Of a DNA stretch of 9,732 bases, positions 1 through 7,110 are shown one piece after another. The first letter of the stretch is position 1; the number at the start of each line of letters is the position of its first letter. The translations under genes were made by a program, and so were the position numbers. The notes under the pieces are model-generated. The model was not told the origin of the DNA. It saw only the letters and a list, made by a program, of their open reading frames with translations, and searched no databases. Where the stretch lies: positions 1 to 9,732 of the forward strand of contig JAGATI010000035.1 of assembly GCA_017621295.1 (NCBI GenBank), in the 5' to 3' direction. This DNA is from Clostridia bacterium (GTDB taxonomy: Bacteria; Bacillota_A; Clostridia; TANB77; CAG-508).

Positions 1-225
1 CTACCTAAAGCCGGACTATTGGCTCTATCTATTAAATATTAACTTAAAAACCATTAACCTGTAACTATTATGTGCTTTTAAATTAGATATGATTGATAAT
101 TGTGCTAGTTTTAGTGAACAGATAGACGTAATAACTTTGTTACAAAATTGTAATAAAAAAAAATTAAATGTCGATTCCTTAGAAATAACTATGAAAAAAT
201 TTTTTTATATTAAAAAAATCATAAT
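1..225. other. Intergenic/upstream stretch before nrdD, no supported gene
   Basis: Frame 1 from the window edge reads LPKAGLLALSIKY and stops at 40-42, so this could be the last residues of an upstream protein; that is too short to identify, and frame 2 is also open to 62-64. From 89 an open frame runs without a stop into nrdD. I treat this 71-codon extension as accidental: no Shine-Dalgarno site precedes the ATG at 89, the translation is not part of NrdD, and a good Shine-Dalgarno site sits at the internal ATG at 302. The stretch is A/T-rich with homopolymer tracts (for example 194-219). I saw no RNA gene or recognisable NrdR-box pair. Confidence 0.4.
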
Positions 226-268
226 CTGTTGCATTTGCAACAGAAAAACAAAAAAGTTAATGTATAAT
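226..268 (+). promoter_or_regulatory. Putative nrdD promoter with 18-bp palindromic operator
   Basis: A perfect TATAAT lies at 263-268, 33 bases before the nrdD start. No good -35 lies 16-18 bases upstream. In its place an exact 18-bp palindrome, CTGTTGCATTTGCAACAG, occupies 226-243, centred about 40 bases before the likely transcription start. Read as TGTTG-N6-CAACA, its geometry is that of Crp/Fnr-family sites, and its position is typical for class II activation by that family. The binding protein is inferred only; a repressor would also fit. Confidence 0.5.
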
Positions 269-301
269 AAAGACATCAAAACATGGGGGAGGAAAATAAA
301 A

Positions 302-2428
302 ATGAAGGTAATAAAAAGAGATGGAAGAGCAGTAGATTATAATAGAGAAAAGATTCAAGTTGCAATAGAAAAAGCAAATACAGAAGTAAGAGGAAGACAA
401 AAAGCTACTAAAGAAGAAATTAAAGAAATAACTAATTATATAGAAGAATTAGATAAAAAAAGAATATTAGTAGAAGATATACAAGATTTAATAGAGCAAA
501 AATTAATTGACTTTAAAAAATTCGAACTTGCTAAAAAATATATAGTATATAGATATACAAGAGCTTTAGTTAGAAAACAAAATACTACAGATGAATCAAT
601 TTTAGGATTAATAAAAAATCAAAATAAAGAACTTGCAGAAGAAAATTCAAATAAAAATGCGGTACTTGCTTCTACACAAAGAGATTATATAGCAGGAGAA
701 GTTTCAAAAGATTTAACAAAAAGAATGTTATTACCTGAAAAAATTACAAAAGCGCATGAAGAAGGAATATTACATTTTCATGATGCAGATTATTTTTTGC
801 AACCTATTTTTAACTGTTGTTTAATTAATATTGGAGATATGTTAGACAATGGAACAGTAATGAATGGAAAATTAATAGAAAGTCCAAAAAGTTTCCAAGT
901 TGCATGTACAGTTACAACACAAATTATAGCAGCTGTTGCAAGCAACCAATATGGTGGACAATCTGTAGATTTAAAACATTTAGGAAAATATTTAAGAAAA
1001 AGTAAAGAGAAATTTAAAAGAGAATTAGAAAATACTTATAAAGATACATTATCTCAAGAAATTATAGATAGCATTGCAGAAAAAAGATTAAAAACAGAAC
1101 TTGCAGCAGGTGTTCAAACAATACAATATCAAATTAATACATTAATGACAACAAATGGACAATCTCCTTTTGTAACATTATTTTTAAACTTAGATGAGGA
1201 TAGTGAATACATAGAAGAAAATGCAATGATTATAGAAGAAATTCTAAAACAAAGATATGAAGGTATTAAGAATGAAAAAGGAGTATATGTAACTCCAGCT
1301 TTCCCAAAATTAATATATGTACTATATGACCATAACTGTTTAAAAGGTGGAAAATATGATTATTTAACAAAACTTGCAGTTAAATGTTCTTCAAAAAGAT
1401 TATATCCAGATTATATATCTGCTAAAAAAATGAGAGAAAATTATGAAGGTAATGTATTTAGTCCAATGGGATGTAGAAGTTTCTTATCACCATGGAAAGA
1501 CAAAAATGGAAAATATAAATTTGAAGGTAGATTTAATCAAGGTGTTGTAAGTATTAATTTACCACAAATTGGTATTGTAGCAGATGGCGATGAAGAAAAG
1601 TTCTGGAAGGTATTTGATGAAAGATTAGAATTATGTTTTGAAGCTTTAATGTGTAGACATTATGCATTACTTGGAACTTTATCAGATACTAGTCCAATTC
1701 ATTGGAAATATGGAGCTGTGGCTCGTTTGAAATCAGGAGAGAAAATAGATGAACTATTAAAAGGTGGATATTCAACATTATCTTTAGGATATATAGGAAT
1801 TTATGAAGTAACAAAAATAATGAAAGGTGTATCACACACAACTGAAGAAGGACACGAATTTGCAGTTAAAGTAATGAACCATTTAAGACAAGCCACAGAT
1901 AGATGGAAAAAAGAAACAGGACTTGGATTTGCTTTATATGGAACACCAGCAGAAAGTTTATGTTATAGATTTGCTAAGATTGATAAAGAAAAATATGGTG
2001 AAATTAAGGATATAACAGATAAGGGATATTATACAAATTCATATCATGTTGATGTAAGAGAAAAAATAGATGCATTTAAGAAATTATCATTTGAAAGTGA
2101 ATTCCAAAAAATATCTTCAGGTGGAGCTATTTCATATATAGAGATACCAAATATGAGAAATAACTTAAAAGCATTAGAAGAACTTGTTAAATTTATTTAT
2201 GATAATATCCAATATGCAGAATTTAATACTAAATCAGATTATTGTCATGAATGTGGATTTGATGGAGAAATTATTATAAATGATAATAATGAATGGGAAT
2301 GCCCACAGTGTGGAAATAAAGATCATAATAAAATGAATGTTACTAGAAGAACTTGTGGTTATTTAGGAGAAAACTTCTGGAATGAAGGAAAAACAAAGGA
2401 AATTAAATCAAGAGTATTACATTTATAA
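302..2428 (+). CDS. nrdD: Anaerobic (class III) ribonucleoside-triphosphate reductase NrdD
   Basis: This cytoplasmic glycyl-radical enzyme reduces ribonucleoside triphosphates to deoxy forms for DNA synthesis without oxygen. I start it at 302 rather than at the upstream ATG at 89: GGGGGAGG at 285-292 precedes 302, and the 708-residue product then begins MKVIKRDGR, the normal start of an ATP-cone (roughly residues 1-90). Visible active-site features are the cysteine pair at 172-173 in FNCCL, C391 in MGCRSF (matching the family's thiyl-radical cysteine), and the C-terminal glycyl-radical motif TCGYLG with G686 as the radical residue. A zinc site is formed by C648/C651 and C667/C670. All key residues are present and the length is normal. 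The stop is 33 bases before nrdG, so the two are surely co-transcribed. Confidence 0.97.
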   Translation: MKVIKRDGRAVDYNREKIQVAIEKANTEVRGRQKATKEEIKEITNYIEELDKKRILVEDIQDLIEQKLIDFKKFELAKKYIVYRYTRALVRKQNTTDESILGLIKNQNKELAEENSNKNAVLASTQRDYIAGEVSKDLTKRMLLPEKITKAHEEGILHFHDADYFLQPIFNCCLINIGDMLDNGTVMNGKLIESPKSFQVACTVTTQIIAAVASNQYGGQSVDLKHLGKYLRKSKEKFKRELENTYKDTLSQEIIDSIAEKRLKTELAAGVQTIQYQINTLMTTNGQSPFVTLFLNLDEDSEYIEENAMIIEEILKQRYEGIKNEKGVYVTPAFPKLIYVLYDHNCLKGGKYDYLTKLAVKCSSKRLYPDYISAKKMRENYEGNVFSPMGCRSFLSPWKDKNGKYKFEGRFNQGVVSINLPQIGIVADGDEEKFWKVFDERLELCFEALMCRHYALLGTLSDTSPIHWKYGAVARLKSGEKIDELLKGGYSTLSLGYIGIYEVTKIMKGVSHTTEEGHEFAVKVMNHLRQATDRWKKETGLGFALYGTPAESLCYRFAKIDKEKYGEIKDITDKGYYTNSYHVDVREKIDAFKKLSFESEFQKISSGGAISYIEIPNMRNNLKALEELVKFIYDNIQYAEFNTKSDYCHECGFDGEIIINDNNEWECPQCGNKDHNKMNVTRRTCGYLGENFWNEGKTKEIKSRVLHL

Positions 2429-2461
2429 AAACTTAGAATACATAAGAAAGAAGGCGAAGAA

Positions 2462-3010
2462 ATGAACTATGCAACAATAAAAGAATGCGATGTAGCAAAT
2501 GGTCCTGGAGTTAGAGTTTCACTATTTGTTAGTGGATGTAATCATCATTGCAAAGGATGTTTTAATGAAATTGCTTGGAATTTTAATTATGGAAATGAGT
2601 TTAATCAAGAAACAATAGATAAAATCTTAAAAGATTTAGACAAAGATTATATAGAAGGACTATCTTTACTTGGTGGAGAACCACTAGAATATGTGAATCA
2701 AAAAGGATTAGTAGATTTAGTAAAACAAGTAAAAGAAAAATTTCCAAATAAGACTATATGGTGTTATACAGGATTTGATTTTGAAAAAGATGTAATGGGA
2801 AAAATGTATAATGTATGGGATGAGACAAAAGAACTTGTTCAAAATATAGATGTTATTGTTGATGGAAAATTTGAGATGGAGAAAAAGAATCCATCACTAA
2901 AGTTTAGAGGTTCAGAAAATCAAAGACTTATAGATGTTAAGAAAAGTATGAAAGAACAAAAGATTATTTGGGCTGATATAGAAGATGAAGAAATAAGAAG
3001 AGCAAATTAA
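2462..3010 (+). CDS. nrdG: Anaerobic ribonucleotide reductase activating protein NrdG
   Basis: This is the radical-SAM activase that uses S-adenosylmethionine and a [4Fe-4S] cluster to put the glycyl radical on NrdD. The 182-residue protein has the cluster motif CNHHCKGC with C26, C30 and C33 (CX3CX2C), preceded by NGPGVRVSLFVSGC, the typical NrdG N-terminus. A GGEP motif at 71-74 contributes to SAM binding. An AAGG-containing ribosome site sits just upstream of the ATG. It follows nrdD by 33 bases on the same strand with no terminator between, the classic operon order. It has a C-terminal extension of charged residues that I cannot assign. A long hairpin follows the stop. Confidence 0.96.
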   Translation: MNYATIKECDVANGPGVRVSLFVSGCNHHCKGCFNEIAWNFNYGNEFNQETIDKILKDLDKDYIEGLSLLGGEPLEYVNQKGLVDLVKQVKEKFPNKTIWCYTGFDFEKDVMGKMYNVWDETKELVQNIDVIVDGKFEMEKKNPSLKFRGSENQRLIDVKKSMKEQKIIWADIEDEEIRRAN

Positions 3011-3022
3011 AATAGACTCTTG

Positions 3023-3064
3023 TAGGACGAAATTAAATTAAACATTTGATTTAATTTCGTCCTA
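3023..3064 (+). terminator. Long hairpin after nrdG, probable operon terminator
   Basis: A perfect 16-bp inverted repeat has arms at 3023-3038 (TAGGACGAAATTAAAT) and 3049-3064, around a 10-base loop. It lies 12 bases after the nrdG stop. The following sequence AATTATTTT is only a weak U-tract, so termination is likely but may be inefficient; a role as an mRNA 3'-end stabiliser is also possible. Confidence 0.55.
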
Positions 3065-3335
3065 AATTATTTTGGTAGAAAGTATATGCCAAACGGAATC
3101 ATGATAGAATTAAGTGAATAAGTAAAAGAAAATATGATTTTATACAAATTTGAAGTAAAACTGCAAATTTGTATAAAATGTTTTAAGATAAAATCATAAG
3201 CATGGAAATTCATATGATTAATTATATAAAAAGAAGTATGGAAGAACAATTAAAGAAAATGGACTATTTTATTTAACAGATTCTCAAGTTTTTCATACAA
3301 TAAAAAATGGTAGAATAAAAAATAAAGTTAAACTG
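3065..3335 (+). other. Degenerate coding-like stretch, no intact gene
   Basis: This 271-base gap encodes only short pieces. One frame reads GRKYMPNGIMIELSE and stops at 3118-3120. A different frame, open from about 3220, reads KYGRTIKENGLFYLTDSQVF and goes on to a stop inside the downstream terminator. The amino-acid composition of both looks protein-like rather than random, and the frames are broken by several stops and by the inverted repeat at 3133-3198. My reading is decayed gene remnants, family not recognised. A 60-codon open frame on the minus strand here has no ribosome site and is compositionally poor, so I leave it out. Confidence 0.3.
3133..3198. repeat. Nested inverted repeats with two alternative pairings
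   Basis: A perfect 16-bp inverted repeat (ATTTTATACAAATTTG at 3137-3152, complement at 3164-3179) surrounds an 11-base loop. A second 10-base pairing, TATGATTTTA at 3133-3142 with its exact complement at 3189-3198, shares bases with the 5' arm of the first, so the two folds are mutually exclusive. No U-tract follows. It interrupts the degenerate stretch and may be the scar of a small mobile element. Confidence 0.5.
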
Positions 3336-3367
3336 ACTCTTCAGTCTAAAGACATGAAGAGTTTTTT
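3336..3367 (+). terminator. Rho-independent terminator
   Basis: The stem ACTCTTCA (3336-3343) pairs with TGAAGAGT (3355-3362), with a further GTC/GAC extension inside, and is followed at once by a run of six T (3362-3367). This is a canonical intrinsic terminator on the plus strand, 50 bases before the acyl-CoA ligase start, so the ligase should have its own promoter, unless the hairpin is a regulated attenuator in its leader. Confidence 0.8.
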
Positions 3368-3417
3368 ATGATATTAATAATCTAAAAAACTTAAAATTAA
3401 ATACGAGGAGAAAACAA

Positions 3418-5136
3418 ATGAGCAAAAGATTATATAATTATATAGAAATAGCAGATTTAAAAGATATGCTTAATAAAACAAAGAATTTATATGGAGAAAG
3501 ACCAGCATATAAAATAAGAATAGAAGATGGAAAATATCAAATTTTTACACATAATGAAGTACGAGATATGGTAAATTCATTAGGAACAGCATTAATAGAT
3601 TTAGGGCTAAAAGGAAAAAGAATTGGAGTTATTGGTGAAAATAGATATGAATGGGAACTTGCTTATTTATCAATAACTTGTGGAACTGGAACAGTTGTAC
3701 CACTTGATAAATCATTACCTGCAAATGAATTAGAATCATTAATAGAAAGGTCGAATATCGAAGCAATATTCTTCTCACAAAATTATTCAAAAACTATCGA
3801 AAAAGTTAAGTTTAGTGAGAAAAATAAATTAAAACATTTAATTTCAATGGATTTAGATGTACATACAGATGGAGTTTATTCACAAAAAGAATTAATTAAA
3901 TCAGGTAAAAAATTATTAGAAGAAGGAAATACAGAATTTATTGATGCATGTATAAATCCAGAAGAAATGAGTATTATGTTATTTACATCAGGAACTACAT
4001 CAAAAGCCAAAGTGGTTAGTCTTTCTCATAAAAATATCTGTTCAAATTTAATGGATTTAGCAAGTATATTAGATGTAACAAGTGATGACATTTTACTTTC
4101 TGTATTACCATTACATCATGTTTTTGAATGTACAGTTGGTTTCTTGTTTTCTTTATATAAAGGAGCCCAAACTGTATTTTGTGATGGAATAAGACATATA
4201 GTAGACAACCTAAATGAATATCATGTTACAGTTATGGCATGTGTTCCAGGTGTATATGAGAGAATATTTAATATGATTAGAAAAAAAATAGAAAAACAAG
4301 GAAAACTGCAAGAAATATTAGAAAATGAAGAAAAATATAAGAATGCTTCTATGAATGATAAAAAAGAAGTGTTTAAAGAAATTCATGATATGATTGGTTC
4401 TAAGGTTAAGCTATTTATAAGTGGTGCAGCAGCTTTAGACTCGAAAATAGAAGAAAAATATAGGTTACTTGGAATAAATTTAGTTCAAGGATATGGGCTA
4501 ACAGAAACTTCTCCAGTTGTTGCAATAGGAACCAACAAATATTATAAAATTGGTTCAATTGGGAAATCAGTCCCAAGTGTGGAGGCAAAAATTGTAGATG
4601 CAAATGATGAGGGAATTGGCGAATTAGTAGTTAAAGGTCCTAGTATAATGCTTGGATACTATGGAAATGAAGAAGAGAGTAAAGAAGTTCTTAAAGATGG
4701 ATGGTTTTATACAGGAGATTTAGCAAAAATTGATGAAGATGGTTACATATATATATGTGGAAGAAAGAAAAGTGTAATTGTCTTAAAAAATGGCAAAAAT
4801 ATTTTCCCAGAAGAAATGGAAAATTTAGTTAATAAAATAGAAGGTGTAAATGAATCTTTTGTATTTGGAAAACAATTATCAGAAGATAAAGACAATATAA
4901 AAATAAATGTAAAAATTGTTTTTGATAGAGAAAGAGTAAAAGATGTATACAAAGTGGAAACAGATGAAGAAATCTATCAGGCAATTTTAAGTAAAGTAAA
5001 AGAAATTAATCAAACAATGCCAAAATATAAAGCAATAAGAGGAATGATATTAACTGAAGTTCCTTTAATTAAAACTACTACTAATAAAATAAAGAGACAA
5101 GCAAATTTAGATATAATTGAAAAACATGAAAATTGA
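3418..5136 (+). CDS. AMP-dependent acyl-CoA synthetase / ligase
   Basis: A member of the ANL adenylating family, most like long-chain fatty acid-CoA ligases, which activate a carboxylic acid with ATP and transfer it to CoA. Core motifs run in order: P-loop TSGTTSKAK (190-198), YGLTETSP (A5, from 359), YTGD (431-434), GRKKSVIVLKNGKNIFPEE (A8 hinge, from 448), and a C-terminal TTTNKIKR with K557 in the place of the catalytic A10 lysine. In the P-loop the usual GxPK is SKAK. The 572-residue length is right for a single-domain cytosolic enzyme; no signal peptide or membrane segment is seen. GAGGAG at 3405-3410 sets the start. It is monocistronic between a terminator and a toxin remnant, so the substrate cannot be told from context; fatty acyl is a family-based guess. 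Confidence 0.9.
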   Translation: MSKRLYNYIEIADLKDMLNKTKNLYGERPAYKIRIEDGKYQIFTHNEVRDMVNSLGTALIDLGLKGKRIGVIGENRYEWELAYLSITCGTGTVVPLDKSLPANELESLIERSNIEAIFFSQNYSKTIEKVKFSEKNKLKHLISMDLDVHTDGVYSQKELIKSGKKLLEEGNTEFIDACINPEEMSIMLFTSGTTSKAKVVSLSHKNICSNLMDLASILDVTSDDILLSVLPLHHVFECTVGFLFSLYKGAQTVFCDGIRHIVDNLNEYHVTVMACVPGVYERIFNMIRKKIEKQGKLQEILENEEKYKNASMNDKKEVFKEIHDMIGSKVKLFISGAAALDSKIEEKYRLLGINLVQGYGLTETSPVVAIGTNKYYKIGSIGKSVPSVEAKIVDANDEGIGELVVKGPSIMLGYYGNEEESKEVLKDGWFYTGDLAKIDEDGYIYICGRKKSVIVLKNGKNIFPEEMENLVNKIEGVNESFVFGKQLSEDKDNIKINVKIVFDRERVKDVYKVETDEEIYQAILSKVKEINQTMPKYKAIRGMILTEVPLIKTTTNKIKRQANLDIIEKHEN

Positions 5137-5272
5137 CCAAAATACGAATGGAGATTTATTAGGATTATACTCTAGAAGAATAAATATACAATATAGATTA
5201 GTATATCAAGTGATAGAAGCTAAAAAGATAGTAAGAGTATTAAGTTTATGGTCACATTATGAAAATATTTAG
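5126..5272 (+). pseudogene. C-terminal fragment of a YoeB/Txe-type (RelE superfamily) toxin
   Basis: From an ATG inside the last codons of the ligase gene, 48 codons read through NGDLLGLYSRRINIQYRLVY to LSLWSHYENI. The run SRRIN..RLVY...LSLWSHYE is the conserved C-terminal half of YoeB/Txe mRNA interferases, including the arginine of RLVY and the terminal His-Tyr that serve in catalysis in E. coli YoeB. The N-terminal half, with the catalytic glutamate, is missing and no antitoxin gene lies upstream, so an active toxin is unlikely. The first residues (MKIDQNT) come from read-over of ligase DNA and there is no ribosome site. This suggests a deletion fused a toxin-antitoxin remnant to the ligase 3' end. 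Confidence 0.8.
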
Positions 5273-5321
5273 ATAGGATTAGCATAGATTATTTGTTAGA
5301 TAAGCAGTCAATATTACCATA

Positions 5322-5381
5322 TAACAATAGTCAATATATATAAATTTAAACTAATCTATTTATATATATTGACTATTGTTA
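5322..5381. repeat. 24-bp perfect inverted repeat (hairpin)
   Basis: The arms at 5322-5345 and 5358-5381 are exact complements over 24 bases (starting TAACAATAGTCAATATATAT) around a 12-base loop. No U-tract follows on either strand, so it does not look like an intrinsic terminator. It lies in repeat-rich debris between the toxin fragment and the converging peptidase gene; a MITE-like or structural role is possible. Confidence 0.65.
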
Positions 5382-5391
5382 CGTTAGTTGG

Positions 5392-5430
5392 TAGACATTG
5401 GGACGGTTCTCTTGTCCATCTTTTTGTCTA
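5392..5430. repeat. REP-like hairpin with GGGACGGTTCTCTTGTCC core
   Basis: The core GGGACGGTTCTCTTGTCC has complementary ends GGAC (5401-5404) and GTCC (5414-5417). An outer pair TAGACA (5392-5397) and TGTCTA (5425-5430) closes a larger imperfect hairpin. I recall this GGACGGTTCT..TGTCC type as a dispersed repeat in Clostridia, linked to REP-associated transposases, but cannot confirm it here; no transposase is in the window. It is higher in GC than its surroundings and ends two bases from the stop of the peptidase gene. Confidence 0.5.
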
Positions 5431-5432
5431 TT

Positions 5433-6213
5433 CTATTTATAGCTTTGGATATATAATGCCTTTGCAATATAAGGTGTTACTTCATTTATATCATACCAAC
5501 CTGAGCTCTTGCTATTATTTTGAAGTCCGTTTGGGTTAGAAACATAAACCTTTCCGAAGCCCATCGGTAGCAAGTAAAACCATATAATGAGAGCTAGTTG
5601 TCCACCTATTATTTTTAGGTTTATTCCATACACAAATAAGAATAGGCCTATTACTTTTTAAATGTTTTTCGATATATGTATTTGATAGATGTTCAGTATC
5701 ATAAAAGAAATTTGAATTAGTAATTCCAAAAGTAGAAGATAATTCTTTTGAAATTTTTTCATTATCTAAAACTGGATAATATTTTTTTCTAAGTTCACCA
5801 GGAGTATAGTTTTTATTGTAGCCACTTAATATAGTAGCTATTGCAGTTATTCCACATCCATTATCAGTCATAGTTCCGCCCCAATACTCTAAATTACTCC
5901 AAGAACTATAACCATTTTGTTTATATTCTTTGTAAACTTTTTTGTTTTTATCCTCAGTAGTAAATGTAGAAAAATATCCATCTTTATCTTTAACTTCTTG
6001 CATACCTACCCCAGAATAGTTTTTATTATAATCTCCTTTAATTACATTATAGATTGATTTATTTTGTATTTTAGGAATTTCTATATTAGAATTATTAGAA
6101 ATGTAATTAATTATAAGATTATGAAATCTTATACAAAGAACGATTAATAATATTATAATAAGTAATGGTACTACTATTTTTTTTACATTTAATTTTCTCT
6201 TATTTTTCATCAT
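5433..6213 (-). pseudogene. Membrane-anchored C39-like cysteine peptidase, frameshifted
   Basis: The start has an AAGGAGG site (6223-6229) nine bases ahead. The product begins with a basic stretch and one membrane helix (about residues 12-29), then an extracellular peptidase C39-like domain: the cysteine motif DNGCGITAIATIL with C120, and H209 in SSHYMVLLATD. At the GGG on the minus strand (CCC at 5560-5562) one extra base shifts the frame, giving a 225-residue product that ends early at 5536. Removing one G restores LLATDGFGKVYVSNPNG, with the third catalytic position (Asn/Asp, about N226), and a natural end at 5433, about 259 residues. The lesion is either real recent decay or a homopolymer sequencing error. 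Bacterial relatives cleave peptides at the cell surface, but the substrate is unknown. The gene diverges from the two-component pair and may be its target. The minus-strand -10 candidate TATACT is at 6243-6248. Confidence 0.8.
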
Positions 6214-6291
6214 TTTAGAAAACCTCCTTAGTACTTGTTTATAGTATAAGGATAAAATAAAAAGATTGTTTTAAGAAATAATTAATAAAAA

Positions 6292-6351
6292 CTTAAAATT
6301 TTCTTACAATTCATATTATGAAATGAAAAGCAAATAAAAATATGTTATAAT
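6292..6351 (+). promoter_or_regulatory. Promoter of the two-component operon with 11-bp direct repeats
   Basis: An extended -10, TGTTATAAT (6343-6351), gives a start near 6358 and a leader of about 70 bases; the -35 is poor, which suits an activated promoter. Just upstream are two tandem 11-bp units, CTTAAAATTTT (6292-6302) and CTTACAATTCA (6303-6313), sharing CTTAnAATT. Head-to-tail repeats on an 11-bp period beside the -35 are the usual binding layout for OmpR-family dimers. A palindrome TTCATATTATGAA overlaps at 6310-6322. In the leader, CTTGAAAAAC (6356-6365) can pair with GTTTTTCGGG (6393-6402). Confidence 0.55.
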
Positions 6352-6429
6352 TTAACTTGAAAAACAGGTTACTATTTATTATATTGTGCCAAGTTTTTCG
6401 GGGAAAATATAAAAACAGGGGATAAATTT

Positions 6430-7110
6430 ATGAATGTATTGGTATTAGACGATGAAAAGGAAATTGCAGATTTAATAGAATTATATTTAAAAAATGAAGA
6501 CTATAATGTATATAAATTTTATACATCAGAAGAAGCAATAAATTGCATTAATACAGTAAAATTAGATTTTGCAATATTAGATGTAATGATAAAAGGAAAA
6601 GATGGATTTGAAATTTGTAAGTTTATTAGAGATAAGAATTTAAAATTTCCAATTATAATGCTTACAGCTAAAATAGAAGATAGAGACAAAATTACAGGTT
6701 TAACACTTGGAGCAGATGATTATATGACAAAACCATTTAACCCACTTGAACTAATTGCAAGAGTTAAATCTCAGGCAAGGAGATATACAAAATATAATGA
6801 TAGAAATGATGAAGAGAAAATATTTATAGATGGACTAGAAATATGTAAGGAAAAACATAAATGTCTATTATATGATGAAGAAATAGAGTTAACACCTCTA
6901 GAATTTGATATATTATTATATTTAGCAAATAATAGAGGACATGTAGTGAGTTCAGAAGAATTGTTTGAAAAGGTTTGGAAAGAAAAGTATTTAGATAATA
7001 ATAATACAGTAATGGTACATATAAGAAGAATAAGAGAGAAATTAAAAGAAGATACAAGAAAACCTAAATTTATAAAAACTGTATGGGGAGTGGGATATAA
7101 AATTGAATGA
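6430..7110 (+). CDS. OmpR/PhoB-family response regulator (VanR-like)
   Basis: A two-component transcription factor of 226 residues. The receiver domain (1-115) has the acidic pair D7/D8, phosphoacceptor D51 in AILDVM, T79 and K101 in TKPF, so all phosphorylation residues are intact. A winged-helix DNA-binding domain (about 128-226) ends in the typical VWGVGYKIE. AGGGG at 6417-6421 precedes the ATG by eight bases. Its stop overlaps the start of the kinase gene, implying coupled translation. By sequence style it resembles VanR/BceR-group regulators, but no van resistance genes are present, so I give no symbol. Autoregulation through the upstream direct repeats is likely, and control of the divergent peptidase is possible. 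Confidence 0.93.
   Translation: MNVLVLDDEKEIADLIELYLKNEDYNVYKFYTSEEAINCINTVKLDFAILDVMIKGKDGFEICKFIRDKNLKFPIIMLTAKIEDRDKITGLTLGADDYMTKPFNPLELIARVKSQARRYTKYNDRNDEEKIFIDGLEICKEKHKCLLYDEEIELTPLEFDILLYLANNRGHVVSSEELFEKVWKEKYLDNNNTVMVHIRRIREKLKEDTRKPKFIKTVWGVGYKIE

Noticed and set aside
201..219. T-tract/A-tract inverted repeat upstream of nrdD considered as a terminator
   Set aside because: The stem would be A-T only with no following U-tract; it is a homopolymer artefact of base composition.
89..301. 71-codon N-terminal extension of NrdD from the ATG at 89
   Set aside because: No ribosome site at 89, a translation unlike any NrdD N-terminus, and a strong ribosome site plus a typical ATP-cone start at 302. 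The extension also runs across the promoter box.
3067..3249. 60-codon minus-strand ORF
   Set aside because: Low-complexity Phe/Ile/Tyr-rich product, no Shine-Dalgarno site, and it overlaps inverted repeats and plus-strand remnants; best explained as chance in AT-rich DNA.
4415..4952. Minus-strand ORFs at 4415-4603 and 4743-4952 inside the ligase gene
   Set aside because: Antisense shadows of the conserved ligase coding sequence, with no start signals.
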